From Deroplatys truncata (Eukaryota; Arthropoda; Insecta; Mantodea; Mantidae), in the NCBI GenBank assembly GCA_030765065.1, contig CM060981.1, positions 224,633,152 to 224,697,151 on the forward strand: a stretch of DNA of 64,000 bases, written 5' to 3'. The notes below the pieces were generated by a model, which was not told the DNA's origin, did no database searches, and worked only from the letters and a program-made list of their open reading frames with translations. Below, piece by piece: positions 33,019-46,233 of the stretch (its first letter is position 1; every line of letters begins with the position of its first letter). Made by a program: the position numbers and the translations under genes.

Positions 33019-33955
33019 TTTTTACTTTCTCTACTACGTATAGTAAGTAGGGTAAGTATTGTATTCCACACAAAAATTCGATATCGAGATTTCACCGGAA
33101 ATATATGTTTTGAGACCCCTTGAATCCAAAAAAGCATTTTTGGAAACATGTCCGTGTTTGTGTATGTCTGTGAACAGCATAACTCAGAAACGAACAGTCG
33201 ACTAAACACCAAACTTGATATTTAGGCCCAGTATCTTCCAGAGATGCGACACGAAGGTTTTTAAGAAAATCCCCCCACCCCAGATTACCCTTTACATGGA
33301 ACATTTTTCGAAAATTTTAATTTTCTCAAAAATGGCTCAAACGATTTTGATTAAAATATCATATGTTTAAGATATTGTCATGACAAATAAAATGTATATC
33401 TTGAATTTTCAGGAAATGTCTTCAAAAGTATTCTTCATTGTGAACGACTTTTGCCTAACTGGTAAACCATAAGAGGTAGACAAACGTTTACTACACAAAA
33501 AATGTAGATCGCATTAAAATACCCAATTTATGTCATATGCATTTTTTTTGTCGAGTGAACCATTTTCGAGATATTGCTTGTTATTCCCTTAAATTTTTCA
33601 ATACTTTCTCAAACGGGAATTCGTTATTCATTTTGTTGTCTTAGATACGCAAAGAGTATTAATCTGTAGCAAAGAGAATGGCTGCGCATAGCAACCAGCT
33701 ATTAAGAGGTATGTGTATGCTTAGAGGCTACGTTATTTTTATATTGCCCTTGCAAATACAAAACAGGGGAACATAGTAGGCCTTAAGCGGTAGTCAAATA
33801 TTTTTAGAACCGGTCGCTATGTGTAAAAAGTAATTCTCTTTGCATGTCAAAAGACCATTTCTGCAAATGTTTATCTCGATTAATATGAAATAGATGAATA
33901 ATAAGAGTTTGTAAAAATAGTTTGTACAAGAGTAGAGAAAGTCATGTGAGTGGTA
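33019..33955 (-). mobile_element. Family H repeat, long subfamily, near-complete
   Basis: 937 bp on the minus strand, from TGTACCACTCACATGACTTT (near the 5' edge) to the hairpin and GTAGAGAAAGTAAAAAT. It contains the internal inverted duplication (33640-33850) and is the most complete long-subfamily copy here. The short frame MFHVKGNLGWGDFLKNLRVA is again present near 33304. Confidence 0.85.
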
Positions 33956-33959
33956 CAAT

Positions 33960-36900
33960 AATGCTGGGAGTGCAGTTGGAAGTTCAAAATGAGGCATTGA
34001 AGGAAGTGGACATCCTATGATATTTGGAATGTACCTTAAGCAGTATTGTGATAGGTTTTAAGCAGAGCAAGCACAGAATAACAATGCAAAACAAAACAAT
34101 ATTGAAGAACAGAACTTTTCACTGTTTCTGGCAGTTGTATATTTCATCTGCAATATCTAATGCCCTCAATTGAGATAGAATAGAAGTAGATTGGATCTAA
34201 CAAATAGCAAATGAAGAACTTACACTGTCCATCGTAATCAAGGCAGGAATAAGATGTGCACGGATTGATGGAAGACAACCTCTTAAACGCAAGTGAACGA
34301 GCGTATGGAACTGTATCATGGCTACCGCGCTTATCAAGCTGTCATATCAAAACAGTTCTTAAGTATATTCTGATTATGAGAGAGTTTGTCATATTCAGTA
34401 GTTGTTTCTCCAGATTTTGAAACTTGATACCATTGGCCACCAATTCGAGATAAATTAGCGCTGGACAAAGGCGTGTAAAAATATTTTAAGAACAGCTAGT
34501 GTTATGTGTAGTATCACAACACTAATCAACCTATATGGATGCACAATATTGCCAAGTTTAATGCAAATACATAGAACATTTCTTATTCCACAGACTGAAT
34601 CTCTTGTGATGACTAAGTAAGAGCACGAAGACGGAAACAACTTTCAGACTTAAAAACAGTTCTAACATGTTCTTCATAGTAACGGCTATCTAAATCGTTT
34701 CTGCATTGTTAGAAATCGTAAGCGATGAGCTAGTTGCTTTTGCAATACTGGAAAATATAGCATTTTACAACTTCTAATCTATAATCATATAACCCGATAA
34801 AATTCCTAAATCTGGTATGTAAGTATGAAGGAAAATTGTTCTTTCTTTTTTATATTTTTTGAAAACAAAGGCAAAACAGATATTTGTATCTATTTTTCAC
34901 AAAACCTTTGGTCTCCCGTTATATTTCTTTATATTTATCAAGTAATCTGTGCGTAATGGAACAAATAAACGCAAAGCAAAGAGCAACAATCTGCTTAAAG
35001 AATGTACTATTCACCTTATCAGTGTTGTAGATGTCTATAGTATATCATTTCTTAGAGACTGTTGGCTTAAAAGTTACAGATCGAAAACTAAAGAAAGATA
35101 TCGTTATATGGAAAACGACAGTGCTAAGCGCGGTTAGCTTGATCACAGCATACTCCCATCCATGTCACATTATTATACCAGAGGTGATACCATTGAAATT
35201 TAAACATATCAAAGCAGTTTCAACAGGAAAGAAATAACTTTAAAACTAAATGGAACTTTTCTCTACACACACCATCTCAAGTGGCATTCATCACCAGCAG
35301 TCACATGATTATTGTAAGCTGCGTTATTAAACTACACGGAGCAGCGCGCGGTATTGAGTAGCCTTGAATAAGTATTTATTGGGTCCCACTCAGGACGCAC
35401 AGAGCGAATGATGAGATGCTGGCATTAATTATAAACGAGAATGTGAAATAATGCGTACCGGGGATTACATATCACATTAGCCTTGAATAATTCTTAGTGG
35501 TTAATAGAATAATGATGTTGAAGGTATTATTGTGAATGTCTAGAGAAAATATGCACAAAATTTCACATTAGTCTGATGTGTGGCGTGACTAACCGTCTAA
35601 GTCATTAGAATTTGCGTTATTTAATAACGTGTACGAATGCTTAGTTGGCTGTGAGAGCCAATCATCTGTGAGATTTTCTAATGAGGTGTTGGCTGAGGTT
35701 TGTGGAGTCCCCAGTCTTGCCGTCTAATATGTCCTACACTCCTAAGAAGCCAAACCAAAATATAGCATTCGGCACCCGGAATTTGTGTATACATTAAACA
35801 GTCAGAAACTGCAATAAATCACGGAAAGCATTCAGGAACAAGCCACGACACCAGGGCGACTAAGCCCCTCTTAACACAGCTAGTGTGAAGTCAGCTTCAG
35901 GATAAATAACACAATTCTTCCAGCCAATGGATCATTCGCAGCTGAACATCCATACCGAAGAGAATTTGACCACTCCACTGAAGCTCTCTACCACAGTAGT
36001 GGAATAAGCGTCTAGAAAGGAAAGTTCTTGTAGATCTAGATCCTTAGACCGAACATAACCTCTAGCCTTAATTGTCCTGATTGTATCTGTCACTGGCACG
36101 AAAAGGCCCGTAAGTTTTGTTTATCGGACAAAATCACTGCGTTTCGTCTTCGGGTATTGTACTGAACGTTTAATGAAATTAACACTCTGATCGTGTGTCA
36201 CAACGTAATACACGGTGCAGCATAGCTTTCACTTTACAACTTTGGTTGAAAAATAAAATAAAAATGCACTTTAAAACTTTTGAGGCACAATTTATTTCCC
36301 ACTATGCCTGCTAAATCCCATAGGATACATGTTTTATAACCCCTGAGGAGAGGTTATTATCCACTAAAGGATGTTTGAGCCTGCTGGTGCAGACTGTGTA
36401 CTACAAAAACCCAGTTGTATCTATTTGATCTTCTTTGAAGATTTATTTTTACAACACTTATTAGGTGTGTTGTGCTCTTATTGAGAAATTATTTCATATT
36501 GTTAAATACTTCGTAAATCGGACTGCTAAGGTCGTATACTGCATAACATTATCAGCTGCATCCTAGCCTCGATTTATACGTGATTTAGTAATACCTGTGT
36601 GCACCACACAGAGATGGTTTCACAAAAACAGTAAATCTTACCGGAGAATAATTTTGGAAAGAAGCTGTATTAATAGTAGCCGGGGTACACATCTATTTTC
36701 ACACGTCAGATGTTTTCAAAACAATCATGGATGACGTATAGTAATTTCAAAATCCTATTCACATTTTTAAATTATAATAAATTTCTCCTTAAAAGGTACA
36801 ATGGTGCCTATGCAATACATTACGACCGCAGAATTCTGCCACGTCTTCCATAGCGACTATCAAAATATGTGAATCAAGGTTTACGTATGTAGTCCTCACC

Positions 36901-38500
36901 GCTATATTTCGTTATTCTCTCGAGTTGCAAGTTTGCGGGAGCTTTTAATGTACGCATTGTGATATTGCTGGTATTATTACTTAACAAAGGGAGGACACAG
37001 TGATCACGTATTTTTAGGGCCACGACGTTTGAAAGAAATGCGTTGTATCTCTCATCTAAATCGAGTTCATTTACTCATATTTATTGCCTTTTCCAAACTT
37101 CGTGATATCGGTGGGTGAAGTAAGAAATGTGATACACGAGAAATTATACTCATTTTCAAACATTTTGTATTTTGTGGCGCGTCGTGGATCCTTTTCGGTG
37201 AATTTCTCGAGAATAGTATGTGTTAAGCAGTTCCAGTCCTTGAAATATCGAGGATTTATGCATGCCTTCTTCGTTTCCATAACTGAAAATGGAGAAACAT
37301 AAGTACTTTCCCTAAGCGAAGTACCTTCTCACCGAATCCTCTAAACGGAAAACAATACCCACTTGCTGATTCAAAGCTGAGCTTTTACATCTTCTTAACC
37401 TGCATCATTAAGTTGATTTCTAGCAACCGTTCTAATTTGTTTGAAAAACACAGGCTGATGGTGAAATTTGAAAGCGTTGTGAATAATATCTCTAACAGCA
37501 TTAACTAATTCTACATTCCATCATAACATTTCTTTTATTCACTTATGGAAACTCATTGCATGAATTAGCCGAAGATTGATCTCTTGGAGGTAAACGTTTA
37601 AGTACTCGTAGAGGACGAAATATGAATATAAACGACCTTCAAACACTATATTATGTTGTTATATCTCCATTTTCAGATGTTATAAACAATAACTTTCTGT
37701 CATCGATTGATCCACAAACCTCTGTATGTTATGGTCCTTTATAATGGTAGTAGAACACACTACCACATTTTACACTGGAATAGCTGACCTCTAGTCATCT
37801 CGTGCATTGTCTTGTTTATACCTTCTCACAAACTCTGGCCTGATGCTCTACAAATGTAGTCCCGTATAGTCCCTCGGATATCCACGAGTATCTGGAAAAG
37901 AAGACGTTCACAACTATGAGTGTTGTGTGAAATATATACATAGCAGATTTTGAAAATGTGAGAATCAGCGTTAATTATTTAGAGGCGTGAGTCTGTAAGA
38001 TGAGGAATATATTTTTCAAATATAGATAAACAATAAAAATAATTCTTTAAAAATTATATCGGACCTATATGAACCTTCAATATGCAAAATTAAATGTTTT
38101 ACCTTTATAAGGCTGTAAATACTTACCGAAATTGAAATATATACAGCTGTTTACTTCACAGAAGTAATCAATTTTCACTTTGAAAGACTTCCGCAAGTTT
38201 GCAAAAGATGTATGATCAAGCAGAGCTGAATTACGCGTATAGGTTCACTTGACGCAGTGGTTCTTTCTATCGAAGGAGTCATTCTTTTGCCGAATCGCGC
38301 ACCTCTTAGAAATCACAAACATCCGATTAATTGTAACAAGCTCGGAATAGCGTGCTTTTGTTCAATACTAGCATCCACATTTTACGCATACTGATACTTT
38401 TATGGTTCAATATTGCAATCGCGCCCCTCATCCATCAACAGTTTAAAACACCACAGATGTATTAGAAAAATTGTCAGCCATATGGATGATAAAACCAAAT
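33960..38500. other. No recognisable gene (4.5 kb)
   Basis: AT-rich sequence. Open frames at 34949-35237 (plus) and on both strands at 37071-37302 have no family motif, splice pair or repeat partner in the window. Decayed retroelement DNA is possible for 34950-35240, but I cannot show it. Confidence 0.35.
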
Positions 38501-38509
38501 TAAAAAACA

Positions 38510-38950
38510 AAAATACAAGCAATCAATTTTAGCCAATGCCTGCACCATAGAAGGAAACTATCACTAGTCCAGCTCTTCGACAACATGCATCAACCAAATA
38601 CCTGGGCATTACCATGGACACTAGCTTAATCTAGCGCAGCAATTTACCAATATTAGGAGCAAGGCCTAACCACCACTCAGGGAATGTTACCCCTTAACTT
38701 TCACAGCTTATTGAGCTTGGAAACAGGATTCAATTAATGCAAAACCTTACTACGACCTATTATTACATATTCAGCCATCGTATGGGCATATCAGCAATAA
38801 CACAAGCTAACAGACAGTATACTTTCAGTCAAAAACTCTGCACATATAATCCAAAGACCCAAGTATCGCCCCAGCCCTACCTCTACACAAGGAGCTACGT
38901 ATACACACTCTTATAGAGTACAAAGGAAATTAGCCTTCGACCTTTACTAA
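38510..38950 (+). pseudogene. Jockey-type LINE reverse-transcriptase C-terminal relic
   Basis: In shifting frames, KYLGITMDTSL (38600 region) is followed by IELGNRIQLM and then KTLLRPIITYSAIVWAYQQ. This order (KYLG.TLD, then a helix, then LYK.LIRPI.TYA..VW) is the thumb region of Jockey/CR1-type LINE polymerases. Stops and frameshifts interrupt it. The catalytic core and endonuclease are absent. A possible continuation to 39180 is open but not diagnostic. Confidence 0.55.
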
Positions 38951-39199
38951 AGCGTTCAGGAGCTTTGCAACCCCGTCATAGTGATATTCGGCGACTACGC
39001 TCTTACAAGAGCAACCACAAACATCTATTTTGTCTCTTTGAGAAACCTACAGAGAACGATATAAATGAAGAAGACGTAGTGAAACATCTGCAAAAATTAG
39101 TTCCATCGCTACCAACCACAATCTTCATCCAATTTTTAAAGCTCTGGGTTTATCAACAAATTAACTTAATTTTTAATAAATAATCTAGAATCCACACTT

Positions 39200-41070
39200 A
39201 TACTAACCCCTAACGTAGTCTGTATCTATCACCAAACATTTCGTAATCTTTCGAAGGCCCTGTTATATTTTCTCTGCTTCCTCACTTGCTGCGTGTCAGC
39301 ACATAGCGTGTGGGAGGCGATGTAGTTTGCATGCTGGGGAATGCAGGGCGATCACAACCGGGAGAGAAGCGAGAGGATCACTCTTTGCTCTCTTAGGCTG
39401 TTAATTAAAATAGATTAAGACAGTAGTCTCATTCTGTCAAAGCATTATATCCCGCGATTCAGCACTGCTTGGCGATACATCATTTGTAAATTCCTGAAAG
39501 TTTTTCAACTGCAAATTCATTGCTATTTGAGTGAAATGAGCAGATGTCTACATTTAAACTGTGATAAGTAGCTTACACCGTTATAACTATAAGACTATAT
39601 TTTTATCTTAAATTTCATATAGAAAATCAATATAATATAATCAAGTTATTGTTTAACTCCATTTTTAATGTATACTTTTTATCCTCTCTGAATTCTATTA
39701 ACTTTGATGCTCATATTAACCAAATGCGTTATATTTAAAGTTTATACAGCATTCATAGTTGTGAACAGATTTTGGATTTGCCCATGATCATTGAGGTTAC
39801 TATCCGCTACTACGTTTATAGAGAGGTAATCCGGCTAGAAGTTTCTGAAAAAGATATAACAAGACAAGGCATTAGATAGATTGTGGTCACCTATGCCTAT
39901 GTAAGGATAGTACTAAACACAGCGACATGAGGATGCATGTGGATAGTAGCAATGAAATTAAGCCTGCACCAGTGAAACGCAAGGTATTGTCTACGTACCA
40001 GAAAACGAGATCAGTTTTGAAAGACATTAAAGATCATACTACATTTGCTGTAATACTCGTATATCTAAGGACTTAGCTATTTAACTCTAGGAACCCAAAC
40101 AGTATATAGTTCATGCAATACTATAATAACTAAGTTTACAAAGGTCAGCTAAAGCAAATATCATGGTGGAATGTAGAGTTAATAAACGCTATTGATATTA
40201 TTGATGAAACTTTCAAACCCCATCATCAGTATCTGCTTTGTCAAAAATATTAGGACGTTTGTTAGAAACAAAGTTTAAGAAGAAAGGTTGGAAATGGAAA
40301 ATGTCAGTTTTAAAATCATCAACTGGGTATTACTTTCCGCTGAGAGGATGATGCCGAGGATTAGGGATGAGTACTCTGTTTCGCGAAAGCACTTACATTG
40401 CTCCTCTTCCATCTATCGATGTGCCAAGAAAGTGCATATATTCTCAATATTTCAAGCATGAGAAATGCTCCGAATATGCACTTCCCGCGAAGTTAACTAA
40501 AGGGGTCCACGTGACAGCAGATACAAAATGTTTGAAAACAAATATTACTCTCATGAATCACATTTTGTACTTCGTTAACCGTTTCACAAAGTTTAACACA
40601 TAGCTATCAGTACCTGCAACATGCTTGGTTTGGATGAGAAATATAAGTTGTTTCCTTAATAGGTCACGGTGCAAGAACAACTTAATCATCATGATCTCCC
40701 TCTGATAAATGATAACAATAATCACCAACACTCTGTGTATATAAAAAGTTTGCACAGACTTCTAAGTCAACAAGTAAAGAAGTATACATGCGAGATACAA
40801 ACTAATAAATGTTGCTTCACTCATGATAATAGGTATGGAACAAGTGGATTGGAAAAAATGTAGGAAAATACATCATTCTGTGGTGATCAGGATATTGAGA
40901 GGACTATTATATCATTCAAGGAGAAATCTAGATTTTTTAAAATGCGGAGATGCATTTAAACTTAGCATAGGTCTTCCACACTGGCTTTAAAGTTCTCTGA
41001 CGCCTCATGCACATTGCACCCAAGCCTGATACCTATAAAGCTCCATTCAGAGATGAACTTATGGTGAAAT
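39200..41070. other. No recognisable gene
   Basis: Short open frames only. 40360-40600 is somewhat exon-like in composition but has no matched splice signals. Confidence 0.35.
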
Positions 41071-41073
41071 TTG

Positions 41074-41097
41074 CGCTCTCTCTCTCTCTCTCTCTCT
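41074..41097 (+). repeat. (CT)n microsatellite
   Basis: About 12 CT units, followed by a short CACATACACACATAC tract. Confidence 0.9.
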
Positions 41098-41099
41098 GA

Positions 41100-42070
41100 A
41101 CACATACACACATACATATACGAAATTATCACACTTCAGTAGGAAATGTTCTTCATATGAAATTAAATCTTATAGAGGCTATGATAAAGCTGAGAAATAT
41201 ATGGCATATCTAAGGTTAGTACATTAGAAATGTTTGAGATACAGAAATCTGATAAGCCACCCAAACTGAATTATAAAAAGAGGGATTTTGATTAAACTAG
41301 AGTATGCTACTTCTAAACAATTTACAGAGTAGGACTAGAAAGTAACAGATTACTATACATATGACGAATGTTACTGTAAAACATCTGGTTACATTTCAGC
41401 CTTCAGGCATAATCTGAGTGGTTATCATTCATATTTTATTATTAAACAGTGGTATTGTACAAATGTAAGACTAGATAAGAAGACAAAGAGAAACCAGATT
41501 TCATTTTGAAAATAGCCTAAGGAATATATAATAGTTTCGAATAATGCGTTTAAGATATAAACACAGGTTTTAAGACACACTTAGTTTTTCACTCAAGTAA
41601 CGATAAGGTTGAAAAATGAACAATATTATATCTTGCAACATACAAGTACTATAGGGAGATAAAGTTAAGTCCGATGAGTCGTAAGGCAGTATTTAATTAT
41701 GATTAAAGACAGTTGATAGGTTGCTTTGAAAAGAAACAAATACCCTAAAGGAATCTTTGTGCAACAAGCAAAGTGGTGAATAAATTAACGAAAATCGCTT
41801 ATAAACAAGTTACGAATGTATGGTTTAAATTTAATGTGAGAAACGGGTGAATAAATGATATTTATCCAATTTCAAATCCGCATCTCCTTGCAGATTGTTT
41901 GTAACATTTACTGACAAAAGACTGCAAACTTGTGGATTTATGCTGTTTATTGTTTCACGTCTCCAGAACCAATCTGTTATGCTTAAGTGAATTTTATCTA
42001 TGGATGCTCTTTTACTACTGTGGATCTTACTGTCCCATTACATACGTGAAAGACCGGAAATGTTTCTCAG
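41100..42070. other. No recognisable gene
   Basis: AT-rich DNA with no exon or repeat that I can place. Confidence 0.35.
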
Positions 42071-42078
42071 AAACCTCC

Positions 42079-42200
42079 TTATTAGGCCGTAAATCTACAA
42101 CATGGGACCACCGGCTTTACTTCCCTTCCTAAGGAAGCCAAAATAGGTGTTTTTACGCCTTAGAAACCAGAGGCTACCGGGTAGCCGTAGACCACGGAAG
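42079..42200 (-). mobile_element. tRNA-derived SINE body fragment
   Basis: The inverted match to the SINE at 16485: CCGTAAATCTACAACATGGG and ACCACCGGCTTTACTTCC are the reverse complement of its body. The tRNA-like head is eroded. Confidence 0.7.
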
Positions 42201-42440
42201 ACTTCATTAATGATGGTATACCTCTACAAACAGTAAAAGAGCATAAGTTACTACTGAATTGCTATTAGCTTCTAGTGGTGGGATCTGATATATCAGAAGG
42301 TTTATGTCTCTGATCGTTATGTAGAGGCAAAACATATACACAGATCTGTTTGATTCGCGGAAAGTGTCTTAATTTATAAGCTATCAGGACATAAATAATC
42401 AGTATGATTTAGCTATGTGATATGGTGTACCTTAATGAGA

Positions 42441-42442
<2 letters not shown>

Positions 42443-42492
<50 letters not shown>
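42443..42492. repeat. (AT)n microsatellite
   Basis: About 25 uninterrupted AT units. Confidence 0.95.
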
Positions 42493-42495
<3 letters not shown>

Positions 42496-42499
42496 CTTT

Positions 42500-43260
42500 G
42501 TTAATAAATCAAGACGATACAATTGAATATATGTTAGAAGTGATTGTCGTTTCTTTACATAATTCCATTTTCTTTATAATGATGTGTTATAACAGTGTTC
42601 GTGAATCCTAAGGAGCCATCTTTAAAGAAACTAATTACTTATTTTGAAGCTAGAAAGACATATGTTATGATTTATATGCGTTTGAAAGAAACACTCCTCT
42701 TTGACTACAGATGACAACAAATTATACAGCACTACGATTACGTTAATTGTAAAAGTTGGTACTTTAGGTTGAATTTATTAATAATAATGATAATGATTTT
42801 GAAAAAAGGTTAATAACTCAGGGTTTGGTAAAGGTATGCGAAATGCACGCAATCTTATAGGCAAATGTCTTGTGAAGGCAGCAGGATGTTAGCAAATCTA
42901 ATATGGTGTATTAACATCCATTATGGGATCACATGTGGCCCTAGATGTGCATACACATTCACGGAATCTCGTCTTTACCAAATTTAAATTTAAAACATTC
43001 AAAGCTGTATAGGACGTTGCCCATGTTTTAGGCAGCCGTTATTGATGGAAGTATACTAAAATACTGAAGGGTAGGGAGCGTAGTAAGAACCCCTATATCA
43101 CTTTCGAAAACTATATGGAACATCGGAGGACTAATTAAAGAATAAGAAACATTAACTTGGTTAATTCTAAGAAGCACATTAATAATAGTACTTGAGGTTA
43201 ATCAAATTACGCTGTCACCATATGACCAGACCATATGACCATAGTCGCAGAAGATAGTCT
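42500..43260. other. No recognisable gene
   Basis: AT-rich. A direct repeat of ATATGACCA occurs at about 43219 and 43231, just before the next transposon. Confidence 0.3.
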
Positions 43261-43267
43261 AACTATA

Positions 43268-44402
43268 GGTTCTTTCAAAAAGAGTGTCCTATCTTTAACA
43301 TGTGATAGCTGCCGTTGTTATTGTGTTAAATAAGTCACTTTTTGCCATTGGTTATAGTTGTTATTGACAAATAGCTATGGAACGTTACACCATTCAGTAA
43401 TGCGTAGAAACTGTGAAAATGTATTATCAAAATGGATCATCTGTTCGCCAAACCTTCCGTGCATTGCTTGAAGTTTATGGTGTGCATAATCGTCCCTGCG
43501 AGAGAAAGATTCGGCGTTTGATCGATAAATTTGAAAGTGATTCTGTCAGTGATCAAAGAACGCCTGTACGTAATCGACGTAAGCGCTCCAACGAAAACAT
43601 AGGCACCGTTCGTGAGAGTGTACGCGAGAACGGAAACAAATCAATTGCTCGTCGAGCGCGAGAATTGGGGCTTTTGCCGACACAACTTGGCAAATTCTGC
43701 ATCTGAACTTGAAGTTTCACGCTTACAAGAACTAAAGCCCGACGACTATAGGTTGTGCCGTGCATCGCTGACTGGCCTATGGAGCAATTGGAAGCTGACC
43801 CGGATTTTTGTCGAAAAATCATCTTCAGCAACGAAGCCCACTTTTGGATGGGTGGTTGTATAAACAAACAAAATTGCCGCTATTGGAGCAATCACAATTC
43901 TAGATGAAGATGGAGAAGCTCTAACTGCCAATGGGGAAAGATACAGGGGTATTATAAGGGATTTTTTGGCCTCAATTAGATGGCATGGATCTCAGAAACA
44001 TCTGCTTCCAACAAGATAGTGCTACATGCCATACTGCTCTCGAAACAATCGATATATTGAAGGAGAATTTAGAGCTTTCATCATTTCCCGTGGTGGTGAT
44101 GTTAACTGGCTCCCGAGGTCATGTGATTTAACGCCGTTGGATTACTTCTTGTAGGGTTATGTTAAATAGCCAGAAACAGTAAATGATATTATGAATAACA
44201 TCACGCGCGTTATTCGTTAAGTTGGACCTAATTTACGTTCTTCTGCCATTGAAAATTGGGTCAACCGTATACGCGCAAACCAACGAAGTCTTCCACGCGT
44301 AATGACATTAACTATGTTCCAAAATAAATAAAATAAAGCTCTATCATTTATAGAAGGTGTTTTATTTAAGTTCAAAGATAGGACAATCTTGTTGAAAGAC
44401 CG
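43268..44402 (+). mobile_element. Tc1/mariner-type element, second copy
   Basis: 1135 bp, flanked by TA at 43266-43267 and 44403-44404. The ends are GGTTCTTTCAAAAAGAGTGT and, inverted at the right, GGTCTTTCAACAAGATTGTC. It is the same family as 10408-12340 and lacks the GGT expansion, so it shows the original arrangement. Confidence 0.9.
43377..44331 (+). pseudogene. DDE transposase, broken
   Basis: The ATG at 43377 starts MERYTIQ and meets a stop in the eighth codon. The frame resumes with VRQTFRALLEVYGVHNRPCE and IRRLIDKFE (helix-turn-helix), an arginine-rich linker, then IFSNEAHFWMGG, FQQDSATCHT and CDLTPLDYFL, ending MFQNK and TAA at 44329. The second and third catalytic Asp are kept; the first is Asn, as in the 10.4-kb copy. 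Frameshifts lie near 43670, 43740 and 43870. With an intact frame it would be about 340 residues, normal for the superfamily. Confidence 0.85.
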
Positions 44403-44409
44403 TATATTT

Positions 44410-46230
44410 ATTTGTGGGACCATTTCAAATTTGCCGGCGTTTTAGTGGACTGTACGCCGCGCATTTACTGGGGTGATGCGAGAGTGCGCTTGCACGATAC
44501 AAAAAGCCATGTGCGGTGAATTGTGGAGATTGGGCCAACCGTTGTATGCAGCTAATGTACCAGCAAGAGGTAAGAAGAAAACGTAACATTGAGCTTACCG
44601 TTTTTGAAATTATATGTTGAGAATAATGTCCATCTTTCTGGTTGCAAGATAACAAAGGTTTGTAATGTTCTGAAGCATTGTCCGCAACTGAGTACTCGCC
44701 TCATTTCACCAACAATTTCTTGAATAGTGTATTGGATTTTGTTTTAAATCTCCACAGATAAAAATAACGTTATGCATTGCTGAAGACTGTACCACACCAT
44801 TTTGAAATGGGATTTACTGTAACAAGATATTAGAATGACATAGCCGGCTGACGTGTGCTTGAGTATTGAGTTTGTTCCCGTGAGGAAGTGGTCGGTTCTC
44901 CCCAGTAAACGTTGGCTTGGCACGATGGAACGCCGGTAGGGTTGAAATGGTGCATCCAGTAGTTATGGACATCACATCACTGTGACCATGGTATAAGTGA
45001 ATGTGATAGACATCTCAAGGTATTGCCTTTCTCTACGAGCTTACCGGTGTGTATACTGATTTTTCGGAGTTTTCTTTCTGACAATCTTTACTGACACATA
45101 ATGATGGAAAAAGGGAACAATTAGATCGAGAAAATAGTAATACACAACTAGGAAATACTTAGTTCTGGGCTGAAGTCCATATAAAGAAGGAGAGACACTT
45201 GAAGGTTAACGTGTGCAGCTAGCATAACTAGCATAATGTGTCTTATGTTTATTTAAACCTGACAGTTTTGAACGGTGCTCTTTACTAAGGAATTGTAAAG
45301 CTATGAGGCATACTCGGTATTGGAGCTAGCACCCTAAGAGCATTTTGTGATGGGTGTAATTGTAGTATCGGCAGTATACTATGAATAGCTCGGGGTTGGT
45401 TGCTGAAAATCTCATGGAAGGTAGTATACTACTATGTAGATCTCAATAAGCCGAGGCTGCAGCGCTTGCTCGATATTAATGCTTGACTGTAGATTTGGCT
45501 TCCCTGATTATCATGGTACGTAAGAAATCTAACACTTAGCGCGTTAGAAAATCTCAACCTTAATCTGAAAAGGACCTCTAATACTCAGAAGATGCGAATT
45601 TATACATAGCAGCCAGCTTTGATTACAAATTGCAACCTCATTGAATTACCAATCGTGATAGGGGAAAAGACGCGCGACAACCAACTTGAAATGCCATAAC
45701 AGCGTGGGCATTCATAATGTATTATCCATAATTATCCCAGTCCACACTAAAGTAGACATTGCAGTCATATTTGATTAGCCATCTCAGCCATATTGGATTA
45801 CTAACTGTAATCCAAAATGTGTGATAGACATCTTTGATTACCCTAGTCGCCTACATTATTCCGCTGCACCTACTTTGCCAACCTCATCTTCCTAAATTAA
45901 TGGCGACCACGTTGCCCACCACCGTCCTGCACCAGAAACCCTCTTGCTAAGCTATAAACTGAATTTGGCTTCACCTTGCTTTTAGTTACAAAATTATAGT
46001 AAAATTTGTAAATAATACAATATACTAATTGGATTTATCAATATACTTGAACATTGGTAACAGTAATATATTATATGCCAAAAAAGAAAGCTGCCCTGCT
46101 TTACTTAATTATAGCAGTTTTAAACACTCAGCTGAAACAGCTTCCTGGTTTTGTGCAATGCAGTTGAGTGTATACTAAAAGCAACAATTTAGAAATATTG
46201 TTTTAAATTAGATATCAATAAGCTATTAAT
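44410..46230. other. No recognisable gene
   Basis: Moderate GC, with no exon or transposon motif. 44820-45020 is GC-richer without an open frame of note. Confidence 0.35.
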
Positions 46231-46233
46231 GTG

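Noticed and set aside
17836-42492. CRISPR-like regularly spaced repeats
   Set aside because: All arrays seen are simple microsatellites without spacers, and the window is eukaryotic.
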